Assembly (NCBI GenBank): GCA_035540635.1
Contig: DATLGH010000003.1
Location: 1 to 64,000 of the forward strand
DNA from: Egibacteraceae bacterium
Lineage (GTDB): Bacteria; Actinomycetota; Nitriliruptoria; Euzebyales; Egibacteraceae
DNA length: 64,000 nucleotides
Direction of reading: 5' to 3'
Part shown: one piece after another, positions 43,511 through 53,225 of the stretch
Layout of the letters: the number at the start of each line of letters is the position of its first letter
How positions within the stretch are numbered: position 1 is the stretch's first letter
Translations under genes and position numbers: made by a program
Notes under the pieces: generated by a model
Database searches by the model: none
What the model was told of the DNA's origin: nothing
Seen by the model: the letters and a program-made list of their open reading frames with translations, nothing else

Positions 43511-43866
43511 GGAGGTGCCGGGGAGTCGAACCCCGGGTCCGAATGCCTCAACCCCGGAAGCGCTACGAGCGTAGGTTCCGGTGGATTGTCGGGCCGCTCT
43601 CGTCCCGGAACCAGACGACGTGAGCAGCCGTACGCCACTTCAGTTTCCCCACCGGCCCGTGGCGGTGACCGGCGGGTGGAGCCTGGTTGCGATGCCCGGT
43701 CCCCCACCCCAGGCGAGTGAGGGCGGACAGGCGGCTTAGTTAGGCCACCAGGGCCAATGTGTCGTCGGCACCTAATAGGTTCCCTGGACAGTTTTACGAG
43801 GTGACCAGAGGTGCTCGGCTCGCTCTCCCGGGACCGATCGGCATCCGTCGATGCCACGTCACCCCC
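43511..43866 (-). ncRNA. ssrA: Transfer-messenger RNA (tmRNA)
   Basis: In minus sense the 5' end GGGGGTG pairs with 3' CACCTCC (one G-T), followed by A as discriminator; CCA is not encoded. The T-arm is CGGGG-TTCGACT-CCCCG. The 5' tRNA-like part has GCATCGACGG, as in other tmRNAs. The tag frame (43740-43769) reads GCC then GACGACACATTGGCCCTG and so on to TAA, giving ADDTLALVA. The resume codon GCC follows CUAUUAGGU. A pseudoknot-rich middle fills the rest. It lies 63 bases downstream of smpB. It tags stalled proteins for degradation and frees ribosomes. Confidence 0.93.
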
Positions 43867-43929
43867 GCGAAGCGGGTCGTACGAACCATGGAGTTGTCAA
43901 CGAACCCGCGCAACAACCAGTCTATCCGC

Positions 43930-44400
43930 CTACGCCTTCTGCCGCTCCCGCAGCGCCCGCTGGATGTCCCGGTCGGCGTCGCGCTTGGCGATGGTGGCGC
44001 GCTTGTCGTGGCGGGCCCTGCCCTTGCCGAGGCCGATGAGCAGCTTTGCCCGGCCGTTCTTCCAGTAGAGCCGCAAGGGCACGAGGGTGCGGCCCTGCTC
44101 CTGGGTGAACTTCTCGCAGCGGTCGATCTCACTGCGGTGGAGCAGGAGCTTGCGCCGGCGGGTCGGGTCGTGGTTGTGGCGGTTGCCGAAGTCGTACTCG
44201 GGGATGTGGGCCTGCACGAGCCAGCCCTCGCCGCCCCGGACGGTGGCGAACGCCTCGGCGATCGACGCCTTGCCCGCGCGCAGCGACTTCACCTCGGTGC
44301 CGGTAAGGACGAGGCCCGCCTCGAGGGTCTCGGTGATGTCGTAGTCGAAGCGCGCGCGGCGGTTCGTGACGATGGTGTCGGGGCCCGTCTTCTTCGCCAT
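43930..44400 (-). CDS. smpB: SsrA-binding protein
   Basis: The 156-residue protein has KTGPDTIVTNRRARFDYDIT, ETLEAGLVLTGTEVKSLRAG, WLVQAHIPEYDFGNRHNHDP and the basic tail ending RALRERQKA. These are the SmpB beta-barrel and tail motifs. SmpB delivers tmRNA to stalled ribosomes. The gene is directly upstream of ssrA on the same strand. Confidence 0.97.
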   Translation of the reverse strand: MAKKTGPDTIVTNRRARFDYDITETLEAGLVLTGTEVKSLRAGKASIAEAFATVRGGEGWLVQAHIPEYDFGNRHNHDPTRRRKLLLHRSEIDRCEKFTQEQGRTLVPLRLYWKNGRAKLLIGLGKGRARHDKRATIAKRDADRDIQRALRERQKA

Positions 44401-44443
44401 GACCGGATCGTACGGGCGGCCGCGGTGCCCCGCGGCCCCCGGC

Positions 44444-45613
44444 CTACGAGCGCGCCGCGCCGACGAGCTCGGCGCGCAGCGCCTCCTGCGCGGCGGCGAG
44501 CTGGTTCTCGACCTCGGCCACTACCCGGTCGGGGGCGATGCCGGTGCCCTCGATGGAGTCGCCCGACGACGTGAAGTACTCGGCGGTGGTGAACTTCACC
44601 CCCGACCCGTCGCGCAGGGGCCGGACGGTCTGGACCGTGCCCTTGCCGAACGTCGGAGTCCCGACGACGGGCCCGCGGCCGAGGTCCTGCACGGCCCCGG
44701 CGACGATCTCGCTCGCGCTCGCCGACGACGCGTCGACGAGCACGACGAGCGGCACGTCGGTCAGCGCCCCGCCCGTCGCCTCGAACGTCTGGCGGTCCCG
44801 GCCGCGCTCCTGGACGCTCACGATCGTCCCTCCCTCGATGAAGACGCTCGCCACGGCGACCGCCTCGCGCAGCAGGCCACCCGGGTTGCCCCGCAGGTCG
44901 AGCACAACCCCTCGACCCCCCTCCGCCCTATGGCGCTCGACCGCCTCGCGCACGCGGGCTCCCACGCCCTCGGTGAACTGGAGGAGGCGCACGTGGGCGA
45001 CCCCGTCGTCGAGCCGCTCGACCTCGAGCACCGGCCGGTCGATCTGGGCGCGGATGACGGCCACCTCCCGGGGGCCTTGCGACCCGCCCTCGAGCCCGAG
45101 GAGGACCGTCGTGCCCTCCTCGCCCTGCACCCGCTGCACGACCGCCCGCAGGGGGGCAGCGCGCAGGTCCTCCCCGTCGACCGCTACGATGCGCTCCCCG
45201 ACCTCCAGGCCGGCCGCCTCCGCCGGGGCGCCGGCGATCACGTTGACGATCGTGACGCCCTCCGGGGTCTCCTCGACCATGACCCCCACGCCCGAGAACT
45301 TCCCGTCGAGCAGCTCGGAGAAGCTCGTGAACTCCGCGGCGTCGTAGTAGACGGCGTAGGGGTCCTCGAGGCGTTCGAGCATGCCTTGGATGGCGCCCTC
45401 GAGAAGCTCCTCGTGGGTCGGGGGGTCGACCGCCTCGCTCGTGATGCGTTCGTAGAGGTCGGCGAGCGCCGAGAAGTCGGGCGGAAGGCCCGTGGGCTGC
45501 CCCGCCGCGCGGTCCGGTGCCCCGCCGGACTCGGCCCCGAGGTGGTAGGAGACGGTGACGAGCCCGCCCATGAGCACGACCAGCAGGGCGAGTGCGAGCA
45601 GACGGTTACGCAT
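44444..45613 (-). CDS. S41-family carboxy-terminal processing protease
   Basis: The 389-residue protein has a single N-terminal helix (RLLALALLVVLMGGLVTVSY), a PDZ domain (SGVGVMVEETPEGVTIVNVI, AAGLEVGERIVAVDGEDLRA) and the S41 core: LDLRGNPGGLLREAVAVASV, LVDASSASASEIVAGAVQD (Ser nucleophile) and TPTFGKGTVQTV (Lys). It cleaves periplasmic or cell-wall proteins near the C-terminus. In this block it may process FtsX/M23 partners, which is inference. Confidence 0.95.
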   Translation of the reverse strand: MRNRLLALALLVVLMGGLVTVSYHLGAESGGAPDRAAGQPTGLPPDFSALADLYERITSEAVDPPTHEELLEGAIQGMLERLEDPYAVYYDAAEFTSFSELLDGKFSGVGVMVEETPEGVTIVNVIAGAPAEAAGLEVGERIVAVDGEDLRAAPLRAVVQRVQGEEGTTVLLGLEGGSQGPREVAVIRAQIDRPVLEVERLDDGVAHVRLLQFTEGVGARVREAVERHRAEGGRGVVLDLRGNPGGLLREAVAVASVFIEGGTIVSVQERGRDRQTFEATGGALTDVPLVVLVDASSASASEIVAGAVQDLGRGPVVGTPTFGKGTVQTVRPLRDGSGVKFTTAEYFTSSGDSIEGTGIAPDRVVAEVENQLAAAQEALRAELVGAARS

Positions 45614-45661
45614 GCCCCCAAGCCTGCCATGCGCCGGGGCGCACCGCGCATCGCCGCCGGG

Positions 45662-47002
45662 TTACCGCAGGTAGGGCATAGGGTCGCGCGGCTCGCCGTT
45701 CACCCGCACCTCGAAGTGCAGGTGGGGGCCGGTGCTCTGCCCCGTGGAGCCCGTCGAGGCGATGACCTGCCCGCGGCTCACGACGTCCCCGGGCGACACG
45801 TGGATCTCTGAGGCGTGGGCGGACAGGGTCGCGAGTCCCCCGCCGTGGTCGATGACGACCGCGAGCCCGTAGCCACCCCGCCAGCCGGCGGACACGACGA
45901 CGCCGCCCGTCGCCGCGTAGATCGGTGTGCCCGTCGGAGCCGCGAAGTCGACGCCGGTGTGCATGCGCGCCGTCCCGAACATCGGATGGCGGCGCATCCC
46001 GTAGCCGCTGCTCAGGCGCCCGTCCGAGGGCATGCGCCAGCCGGAGGCGGTCGGCTGCGAGGGCGGGGCGAGGGCCGCCGGAGGTGCGGAGCGGCTGGCG
46101 CGGCGCGCGTTCGCGGCGGCCACCCTGCGCGCGTCCTCGACCTGGCGGGCCTCCTCAGCCCGGCGGGCCTCCTCGGCGCGGCGGCGCAGCTCCTGCTCGA
46201 GCTGCGCGCTCTCCGTCTCCAGGGAGTCGATGAGCGCGACGTGGGCGGCCCGGTCCGCGTCGAGCTCGGCGAGGATCGCGGCGTGGCGATCGGTCTCCGC
46301 GACGACGGCGTTGCGCAGGCCCTGCTGCTCGTTGACGAGGACCGCCACCCGGTCGCGCTCCGCCTCGGCGACGGCGCGCTCGGCGCGGTGGCGTTCCTGC
46401 AATAGGGCGAGCTCCACGGCGGTGGCCTCGACCTGCCGTTCGAGGTTGGCGACGAGCGCGACCTGCTGGCGGTCGTTCGCCACGACCCGCTGGACGTAGC
46501 CGAGAGCCCGGTGGAACTGGTTGGCGTCGTCCATGCCGAACAGCGCCGAGGAGCTCGACGGTCCCGTGCCGCCGTACATGTAGGAGGCGCGGGCCCGGCC
46601 GGCGAAGACCTCGCGCGCGTCGGCGAGGTCCGTGCGGGTGTCCTCCAGCTGCTGCTCGGTGGCGACGAGCTGCCCCGTGGTCGCCTGCAGGGTGCGGTCG
46701 GCCGCGGCGAGCGAGCCCTGCGCTCGGGTCAGGTCGCCGGTAAGCGCCCGCAGCCTGTCCTCGAGCGCCGCGAGACGGGTCTGGGACTCGGTGAGGTCGG
46801 CGATGGTCGTCTGACGCCGCCCGTCGATCTGCTCGAGACCGCCGCGCGCCCCCTCGAGCTGACGCCGGACGGCCTGGAGGTCGGAGCCTGGGTCGGCGGC
46901 ACCGGCCCCCGTCACCGGGAGCACGAAGCAGGCGACGCACACGAGCGTCACCGTCCGCCGCGCAAGGCGGCGCCCCTTCCTCACCACACGCACGCGCAAC
47001 AC
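45662..47002 (-). CDS. M23-family murein hydrolase or hydrolase activator (EnvC-like)
   Basis: The protein has a basic lead and signal helix (VTLVCVACFVLPVTGAGA), a long coiled coil (about residues 40-270, QLEGARGGLEQIDG through EQELRRRAEEARR) and a LytM/M23 domain with zinc ligands HTGVDFAAPTGTPIYAATGG, SAHASEIHV and HLHFEVR. The motif is complete, so it can be a real endopeptidase. It is next to ftsX, the pattern for a cell-wall hydrolase controlled by FtsEX through its coiled coil. The start is uncertain by a few codons (GTG/TTG cluster near 47002). Confidence 0.9.
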   Translation of the reverse strand: MLRVRVVRKGRRLARRTVTLVCVACFVLPVTGAGAADPGSDLQAVRRQLEGARGGLEQIDGRRQTTIADLTESQTRLAALEDRLRALTGDLTRAQGSLAAADRTLQATTGQLVATEQQLEDTRTDLADAREVFAGRARASYMYGGTGPSSSSALFGMDDANQFHRALGYVQRVVANDRQQVALVANLERQVEATAVELALLQERHRAERAVAEAERDRVAVLVNEQQGLRNAVVAETDRHAAILAELDADRAAHVALIDSLETESAQLEQELRRRAEEARRAEEARQVEDARRVAAANARRASRSAPPAALAPPSQPTASGWRMPSDGRLSSGYGMRRHPMFGTARMHTGVDFAAPTGTPIYAATGGVVVSAGWRGGYGLAVVIDHGGGLATLSAHASEIHVSPGDVVSRGQVIASTGSTGQSTGPHLHFEVRVNGEPRDPMPYLR

Positions 47003-47110
47003 CCTAGAGGCCTCCAGCCACCACGGGCAACCCGAATCACAACAGTCACAGCGGACGAACGTCCTCCCCGAGGTTCGACCGGTTCGCCCGGGACCTGAAG
47101 GCCGCGGCCT

Positions 47111-47989
47111 CTAGACCGCGAGGAAGCGCCGCAGCGACACGAAGGAGGCGACCGCGGCGATGCCCGCACCGATGAGCACGAGGATCGGCACGACGCTCCA
47201 GAAGTGATGGAGCCCGATGAAGGGCACGAAGCTCAGCTCCTGGCGCAGCCCTGTGACGAGGGTGCGCAGGCCCAGGTAGAGCAGGACGCTCGCGAGCGTC
47301 GCGCCGAGCACGCCCGCAACGACCCCTTCAAGCACGAAGGGCAACCGGATGTACCAGTTCGTCGCCCCGACGAGCTTCATGATCCCCGTCTGCTCGCGTC
47401 GCGCGAAGGCGGTGATGCGGATGGTGTTGAAGATGAGCGCCACCGCCGCGCCGAGCTGGAGCAGCGCGACGACGAGCGCGCCGTTGCGCAGGGCCTCCAT
47501 CACCGAGAAGAACCGCTCGAGCACCTGGCGCTGGTCGACGACCTCCTGCACGCCGGGATAGCCGGCGAACTGCGAGGCGATCACCTCGTACTGCTGCGGG
47601 TCGATGAGCTTGACCCGAAACGAGGCCGGCATGATCTCGGGGGTCACGCTGTCCTGCATGACCGGGTCGCCCGCGAAGATCTCCTTGAAGTGCTCGTAGG
47701 CGTCCTCTTTGGACTCGTAGATCACGTCGTCGACGACGGCGCTCTCCTGGAGGTCGCTCTGCAGCGAGGACAGGGTCCTCTCCGGGATGCCGTCCTCGAG
47801 GAAGATCGAGACCTCCACCTGCGCGTAGAACAGGTCCCGGGCGAGATCGACCTGCCGCTGCACGAGCAGCGCGGCGCCGAGCAGGGCGAGGCTCACGGTC
47901 ACCGTCACGATCGTCGCGGCGAGCATGAGGGTGTTGCGCTTGAGCCCGGTCCCGAGCTCGCCGGCGAGGTAGCGCAGCCTAGGACCCAT
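47111..47989 (-). CDS. ftsX: Cell-division ABC transporter permease FtsX
   Basis: The 292-residue protein starts [20 protein letters not shown], has one N-terminal helix ([20 protein letters not shown]), an extracytoplasmic domain ([40 protein letters not shown]) and three C-terminal helices. This is the FtsX topology. The extracellular loop binds the hydrolase's coiled coil. It overlaps ftsE by 11 bases. Confidence 0.96.
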   Translation of the reverse strand: MGPRLRYLAGELGTGLKRNTLMLAATIVTVTVSLALLGAALLVQRQVDLARDLFYAQVEVSIFLEDGIPERTLSSLQSDLQESAVVDDVIYESKEDAYEHFKEIFAGDPVMQDSVTPEIMPASFRVKLIDPQQYEVIASQFAGYPGVQEVVDQRQVLERFFSVMEALRNGALVVALLQLGAAVALIFNTIRITAFARREQTGIMKLVGATNWYIRLPFVLEGVVAGVLGATLASVLLYLGLRTLVTGLRQELSFVPFIGLHHFWSVVPILVLIGAGIAAVASFVSLRRFLAV

Positions 47990-48665
47990 ACCCGTACACC
48001 CCCCGGGTCTGGTCGCGGACGAGAACGCCGCCGGACAGCTCGACCACCCGCCGGCGCATGGAGTCGACGATGTGCTGGTCGTGCGTGGCCATCACGACCG
48101 TCGTGCCCGTGCGGTTGATGCGGTCGAGCAGCTTCATGATGCCGACGCTCGTCGTGGGGTCGAGGTTGCCGGTCGGCTCGTCGCAGAGGAGGATCCTCGG
48201 GCGGTTGACGAACGCGCGGGCGATCGACACCCGCTGCTGCTCCCCACCGGACAGCTCGTGGGGCATGGCGTCGTGCTTGTGGGCGAGGCCGACGAGGTCG
48301 AGGACCTCAGGGACCGTGCGCTGGATCGCGCTGCGCGGCTTGCCGATCACCTCGAGGGCGAAGGAGACGTTCTCCCCGACGGTCTTGGTGTCGAGGAGCT
48401 TGAAGTCCTGGAAGACGCAGCCGAGCTCGCGCCGCAGCGCGGGGATGCGCCAGGCCTTCAGGCTGTTGAGCCGCTTGCCCGCGACGTAGATGTCGCCGGT
48501 GTCGGGATCCTCGTCCTTGAGCAGGAGCTTGATGAACGTGCTCTTGCCCGACCCCGAGGCGCCGACGAGAAACACGAACTCGCCCTTCGCAATCTCCAGG
48601 GAGATGTCCTTCAAGGCGACGACGCTGTTCTTGTACGTCTTCGTCACGTTGTCGAGTCGGATCAC
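47979..48665 (-). CDS. ftsE: Cell-division ATP-binding protein FtsE
   Basis: The 228-residue ABC ATPase has [20 protein letters not shown], Walker [13 protein letters not shown]-loop [20 protein letters not shown], signature [15 protein letters not shown] and Walker [15 protein letters not shown]. It couples ATP hydrolysis to FtsX and septal peptidoglycan remodelling. Confidence 0.97.
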   Translation of the reverse strand: MIRLDNVTKTYKNSVVALKDISLEIAKGEFVFLVGASGSGKSTFIKLLLKDEDPDTGDIYVAGKRLNSLKAWRIPALRRELGCVFQDFKLLDTKTVGENVSFALEVIGKPRSAIQRTVPEVLDLVGLAHKHDAMPHELSGGEQQRVSIARAFVNRPRILLCDEPTGNLDPTTSVGIMKLLDRINRTGTTVVMATHDQHIVDSMRRRVVELSGGVLVRDQTRGVYGYGS

Positions 48666-48776
48666 AGGGGCCTCACGCCGACGCGGCGGGTTCGGGGGGA
48701 TTCGGCAGGCATGCGCGCCCGCGCGGACACCGCGTGCGGGCGGCGCACAGGCTGGAAGACTAGCACCGGGTGGTGG

Positions 48777-49914
48777 CTACTGCTCCACACCGCCGCCGTG
48801 GCCGATCTGGCCCTCCCGCGCCTTCCACTGGAGGTACGCGGCGATGAAGTCGTCGAGGGCGCCGTCGAGGACGGCCGTCGTGTTGCCCGTCTCCGCACCG
48901 GTGCGGTGGTCCTTGACCATCTGGTACGGGTGGAGGACGTAGGAGCGGATCTGGCTCCCCCAGGCGACGTCGCGCTGCTCGCCCCGCACCGCCGCAAGCT
49001 CCTCCTCGCGCCGCTGCCGCTCGAGCTCGGCGAGCTTGGCCTTCAGCAGCGTCATCGCCGTGGCCTTGTTCTGCAGCTGGCTGCGCTCGTTCTGGCAGGC
49101 GACGACGATGCCCGTGGGCAGGTGGGTGAGGCGGACCGCCGAGTCCGTCGTGTTCACCCCCTGCCCGCCCGGGCCCGAGGAGCGGAACACGTCCACCCGC
49201 AGGTCGTCCTCGCCGATCACGATCTCGGTGTCGACCGCGTCGAGCAGCGGCACGACGTCGACGCTTGCGAAGGCTGTGTGCCGGCGCTTCTGCGCGTCGA
49301 AGGGGCTGATGCGCACGAGGCGGTGGACGCCGCGCTCGGCGTGGAGGAGCCCGTAGGCGCGGGGTCCGTGGACGGTGAACGTCGCGGAGCGGATCCCCGC
49401 CTCGTCGCCCTCCTGCTCGTCGTGGACGTCCACCTTGAACCCGCGGTGCTCGGCCCACCGCAGCAGCATCCGCTCGAGCATCTCCGCCCAGTCCTGCGAG
49501 TCGGTGCCGCCCGCGCCGGCGTGGACGGTGACGACGGCGTCACGGCCGTCGTGCTCCCCGGACAGCAGCACGCGGATCTCGAGGTCGGCGAGGGCCCGCT
49601 GGAGGTCGGCGAGCCCCTCGCCGACCTCGACGGCGGTCGCCTCGTCGTCCTCCTCCCGGGCGAGTTCGTTCAGCACCGCGAGGTCGGACAGGCGGGCGGA
49701 GAACTCCTCGACGACCCGCAGGTCGTCTTCGATCGCCGAGATCTCCCCCATGACCCGCTGCGCGGCGGCGGGGTCGTCCCAGAGGTCGGGCGCGGCGGCG
49801 CGGGCGTTGAGCTCGGTCAGCCGGCGACGCTTGGCGTCGACGTCAAAGGTACTCCTTGACGTCGGCGAGCTTCGCCTCGTAGTGCGCGAGGCTCGCGCGG
49901 TGATCGGTGGCCAC
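48777..49914 (-). CDS. prfB: Peptide chain release factor 2, with programmed +1 frameshift
   Basis: Starting at GTG 49914, 23 codons (VATDHRASLAHYEAKLADVK, EYL) lead to TGA, after which reading shifts +1 and continues DVDAKRRRLTELNARAAAPD. The product is about 378 residues. It has the RF2 tripeptide SPF in RISPFDAQKRRHTAF and the catalytic GGQ in SSGPGGQGVNTTDSAVRLTH. RF2 ends translation at UGA and UAA. It is the first gene of the prfB-ftsEX block. Confidence 0.95.
49842..49857 (-). promoter_or_regulatory. prfB programmed +1 frameshift site
   Basis: In mRNA sense AAGGAGUACCUUUGAC contains the internal Shine-Dalgarno-like AAGGAG three bases before CUU-UGA-C, the classic RF2 autoregulation site. 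Low RF2 lets the ribosome slip from CUU to UUU and continue in the +1 frame. Confidence 0.92.
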
Positions 49915-49974
49915 AGACAGTCACGCTCCCTGGTCGCTTCCCGAGAGGGTAGCGCCGCTCGGGCGCTTCACGCC

Positions 49975-50529
49975 TCAGACGGTGCGGCGGACCTCCTTGA
50001 CCGGCTGCACGACGAGGTCCGCGAGGTCGTCGAGCAGGCGGCGGGCCCGCTCGGCGTCGAGATCCGCGTCGAGCAGGCGGAGGAAAAGGGCGTGCTCACC
50101 GTCCCACACCGTCGTCGGCACGCCGAAGACGCCGCACTCGTCGCGGGCCTCCTCGTGCCACAGGCCCACCTCCGCCCGCCAGCGCTCGGCGTCGGCGGTG
50201 AACGCGTCGAGGTCGAGCCCGACCTTCGACCCGAGGGCGAGCCAGGCCTCGACGCTCGACGCGTCGGCCTCGTGGTCGTGGACCGCCGCGAAAGCCGCGT
50301 CGATGAAGGCGAGGTGCACGTCGCGGCCGGTCTCCCGCGCGAGCTCGCCGAGCGCGAGCAGCTCGAGCCCGGTGCTCGGCTGCTCGCGGTCCCACGGGTT
50401 CGACTCCCCGTCGAGGGAGTAGGGGCGCACCTCCACGCTCGCCCGTTCGGGCAGCAGCGACACCCACTTCCACGCCCGGTGGCTGAAGGGGTCCTGGAAG
50501 TCGAGGTAGATGGCGGTGAGGGTCGGCAC
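49975..50529 (-). CDS. DsbA-fold (FrnE-like) protein without the CxxC site
   Basis: From GTG 50529 (AGGAGT nine bases upstream) the 184-residue protein begins VPTLTAIYLDFQDPFSHRAW. It contains GLELLALGELARETGRDVHL, FIDAAFAAVHDHEADASSVE and CGVFGVPTTVWDGEHALF. These are the DsbA/FrnE thioredoxin-like fold with cis-Pro loop VFGVPTT. The usual redox CPxC at the first strand is replaced by DFQDPFSH, so oxidoreductase activity by the standard site is unlikely. It is divergent from the GH15 gene. Confidence 0.8.
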   Translation of the reverse strand: MPTLTAIYLDFQDPFSHRAWKWVSLLPERASVEVRPYSLDGESNPWDREQPSTGLELLALGELARETGRDVHLAFIDAAFAAVHDHEADASSVEAWLALGSKVGLDLDAFTADAERWRAEVGLWHEEARDECGVFGVPTTVWDGEHALFLRLLDADLDAERARRLLDDLADLVVQPVKEVRRTV

Positions 50530-50593
50530 GGTGACGTGACTCCTATCCTGCCAGGCGGTGAGGAAACCTCCCGCCACCCCCTATGCTCGGGCG

Positions 50594-52465
50594 GTGAACC
50601 GCATCGGTGACTACGCCCTGCTCGGGGACTGCCACACGGCGGCGCTCGTCGGGCGCGACGGCTCCATCGACTGGGCGTGCTTCCCGCGTTTCGACTCCCC
50701 CTCGGTGTTCGCGCGCGTGCTCGACTCGGCCCGCGGCGGCTCGTTCCAGATCGTGCCGGCGGGACTGCGGGCGACACGACGTGCCTACCTGCCCGACACG
50801 AACGTGCTCGTCACCACGTTCGTCTGCGAGGGCGGCACCCTCGAGCTCACCGACTGCATGCCGATCGGGCGGCTCGACCCCGACGACCTCACGAAGGTGG
50901 TGTCGCACGAAACCATCCTGCGTCGTCTGCGGTGCACGGCGGGCACCGTCGACGTCGGCGTCGCGATCGCCCCGCGCTTCGAGTACGGCGACCTCGTCCC
51001 GTCCTTCCGCCTCACCTCGGCGCAGACGGGGGAGATCGTCGGGGGCGCCGACGCCCTCTGGGTTACCGCGACCGGGCGGCTGGAGTGGCAGGAGGAGGCC
51101 TTCAGCGCCGGCTGGCGCCTCCAGGCGGGCGACGAGGAGTGGCTGGAGGTGCGCTGGAGCCCGTCCAACGTCCTCCGCAGCCGCTCCAGCCGACCCCCGG
51201 TCGGCCTGCTGCAGCGCCGCCTCGACGACACGATCGCGTTCTGGCGGGCGTGGTCGCGGCAGTGCCACTACGACGGCGACCACGCCGACGCGGTCCGCCG
51301 CTCGGCGCTCGTGCTGAAGGCCCTCACCTACGCCCCCACCGGCGCGGTGATCGCGGCCCCGACGACCTCGCTGCCCGAGGAGGTCGGCGGCGAGCGCAAC
51401 TGGGACTACCGCTTCACCTGGATCCGCGACGCCACGCTCACGCTCATCTCCCTCCTCGTCCTGGGGTTCCGCGAGGAGGCCGACGCCTTCAAGCTGTGGC
51501 TCGAGCGCACGTCGGCGGGGCGGGCGCGCGACCTGCAGATCATGTACGGCATCACGGGACGCCGCCTCCTGCCCGAGTTCACCCTCGACCACCTCGACGG
51601 GCACCGCGGCTCGCGGCCGGTGCGCGTCGGCAACGCGGCCGCCCGCCAGACCCAGCTCGACATGTACGGCCAGATCCTCCAGGCCGCCTACCTCTACTCC
51701 CGCGCGGAGGGCCACCTGAGCCGGGCGAACTGGGCGTTCCTGTCCGAGCTCGCCGAGATCACCGCGGAGCGCTGGAACCAGCCCGACCACGGCATCTGGG
51801 AGGTGCGCGGCGAGCCGCGCCACTTCACGCACTCGAAGCTGAACTGCTGGCTCGCGCTCGACCGCGCCGTGCGCATCGCCGAGCGGTCAGGGCTCCCCGC
51901 GCCGACCGCCCGCTGGGCGGGTCAACGCGACGCCATCCGCCGCTACCTGCTGACCGAGGCGGCACCCGACGGCTGGCTCCGCCAGGCCCCCGGCGCCGAC
52001 GCCGCCGACGCGGCCACCCTCGTGGCCCCGGCGTTCGGCATGCTGCCGACCAACCACCCCGTCGTCCGCCGCACGATGGAGCGGGTCCGCGCCGAGCTCG
52101 ACCACGGCGGGCTGCTCGCCCGCTACCGCACACCCGACGGGCTGGCGGGCGGCGAGGGAGCGTTCCTGCTCTGCTCGTTCTGGCTCGTCGACTGTCTGAC
52201 GTACGCGGGCGAGCTCGGGGAGGCCGAGGCGCTGCTCGAGCGCCTGCTCGGCCTTTCGAACGACGTCGGGCTGCTCGCCGAGGAGGCCGACCCGACCACC
52301 GGGGAGGCGCTCGGCAACTTCCCTCAGGCGTTCACCCACATGGCCCTCGTCACGTCGTGCGCGCACCTGTCGGCGGCCAAGCGCGGTGAGGTGCCGACCG
52401 AGGGCGCCCACGACTACGCCGAGCTCGCGCTCGACCGGCTCCTCGCAGCCCGTGCGGGCGGCTGA
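50594..52465 (+). CDS. Glycoside hydrolase family 15 protein (glucoamylase/trehalase type)
   Basis: The 623-residue enzyme starts VNRIGDYALLGDCHTAALVG. It has the N-terminal beta-sandwich of GH15 (GRDGSIDWACFPRFDSPSVF) and the (alpha/alpha)6 barrel with ERNWDYRFTWIRDATLTL, GRRLLPEFTLDHLDGHRGSR, RWNQPDHGIWEVRGEP and LPEFTL. In actinobacteria these include trehalases (mycobacterial Rv2402 type), so trehalose or maltodextrin is the likely substrate. An in-frame GTG at 50558 would add 12 residues. Confidence 0.92.
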   Translation: MNRIGDYALLGDCHTAALVGRDGSIDWACFPRFDSPSVFARVLDSARGGSFQIVPAGLRATRRAYLPDTNVLVTTFVCEGGTLELTDCMPIGRLDPDDLTKVVSHETILRRLRCTAGTVDVGVAIAPRFEYGDLVPSFRLTSAQTGEIVGGADALWVTATGRLEWQEEAFSAGWRLQAGDEEWLEVRWSPSNVLRSRSSRPPVGLLQRRLDDTIAFWRAWSRQCHYDGDHADAVRRSALVLKALTYAPTGAVIAAPTTSLPEEVGGERNWDYRFTWIRDATLTLISLLVLGFREEADAFKLWLERTSAGRARDLQIMYGITGRRLLPEFTLDHLDGHRGSRPVRVGNAAARQTQLDMYGQILQAAYLYSRAEGHLSRANWAFLSELAEITAERWNQPDHGIWEVRGEPRHFTHSKLNCWLALDRAVRIAERSGLPAPTARWAGQRDAIRRYLLTEAAPDGWLRQAPGADAADAATLVAPAFGMLPTNHPVVRRTMERVRAELDHGGLLARYRTPDGLAGGEGAFLLCSFWLVDCLTYAGELGEAEALLERLLGLSNDVGLLAEEADPTTGEALGNFPQAFTHMALVTSCAHLSAAKRGEVPTEGAHDYAELALDRLLAARAGG

Positions 52466-52530
52466 CGCGCTTCGTCGGCTAGAGTGTCCGCAGCCCTGCG
52501 CGGGGTAGCCCCTGCCCAAGGAGACCGCCC

Positions 52531-53187
52531 ATGACGCCGCTCATCGACGCGACCGAGATGTACCTCCGCACGGTGTGGGAGCTCGAGGAGGAGCGCATCA
52601 CGCCGATTCGCGCCCGGCTGGTCGAGCGCCTCAACCTGTCCCCTCCCGCCGTCAGCGAGACGGTCGCCCGGCTCGAGGAGGAGGGGCTCATGCGCATCGG
52701 GGCGGACCGGACCCTGGCACTCACCGACAAGGGCCGGGAGATCGCCACAAGCGTCATGCGCAAGCACCGTCTCGCCGAACTGCTGCTCACCGAGGTCATC
52801 GGCATGGACTGGGCACACGTGCACAACGAGGCCTGCCGGTGGGAGCACGTGATCTCCGACGACGCCGAGGCGCGCATCGCCGCCGTGCTCGGCGACCCGT
52901 CGGTGTGCCCCTACGGCAACCCCATTCCCGGCGCGACGGCACCGCCGGAGCCCGTGGAGCTGATCACGATGGCCGACGCGGCCAAGCAGGGCGACGAGGT
53001 CATCGTCCAGCGCATCTCCGAACGGCTGCAGGTCGACGTCGACGCGCTCGCCTTCCTCCGCGAGCACGACCTGTTGCCCGGCATGAAGCTCGCCCTGGAC
53101 GACGACGCCGGGAACGTCGTCGTCGACGGCGGCCGCACACGGGTCCCCCCTGCCGTCGCCGGACTCGTCTACGTGTCAACGTCCTGA
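52531..53187 (+). CDS. DtxR/IdeR-family metal-dependent repressor
   Basis: The 218-residue protein has LIDATEMYLRTVWELEEERI, a winged helix (RLNLSPPAVSETVARLEEEG), the metal-binding dimerisation region (RKHRLAELLLTEVIGMDWAH, HNEACRWEHVISDDAEARI) and the C-terminal SH3-like part. Residues of metal site 1 (Met, Cys, Glu, His) fall in the expected places (ISDDAEAR, EACRWEHV). AAGGAG precedes the ATG. It likely senses Fe(II). A target operator was not identified in the window. Confidence 0.93.
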   Translation: MTPLIDATEMYLRTVWELEEERITPIRARLVERLNLSPPAVSETVARLEEEGLMRIGADRTLALTDKGREIATSVMRKHRLAELLLTEVIGMDWAHVHNEACRWEHVISDDAEARIAAVLGDPSVCPYGNPIPGATAPPEPVELITMADAAKQGDEVIVQRISERLQVDVDALAFLREHDLLPGMKLALDDDAGNVVVDGGRTRVPPAVAGLVYVSTS

Positions 53188-53225
53188 GCGGTGCTCCCGC
53201 AGGAGCGCCCGAGCAGGGTCGCGAA

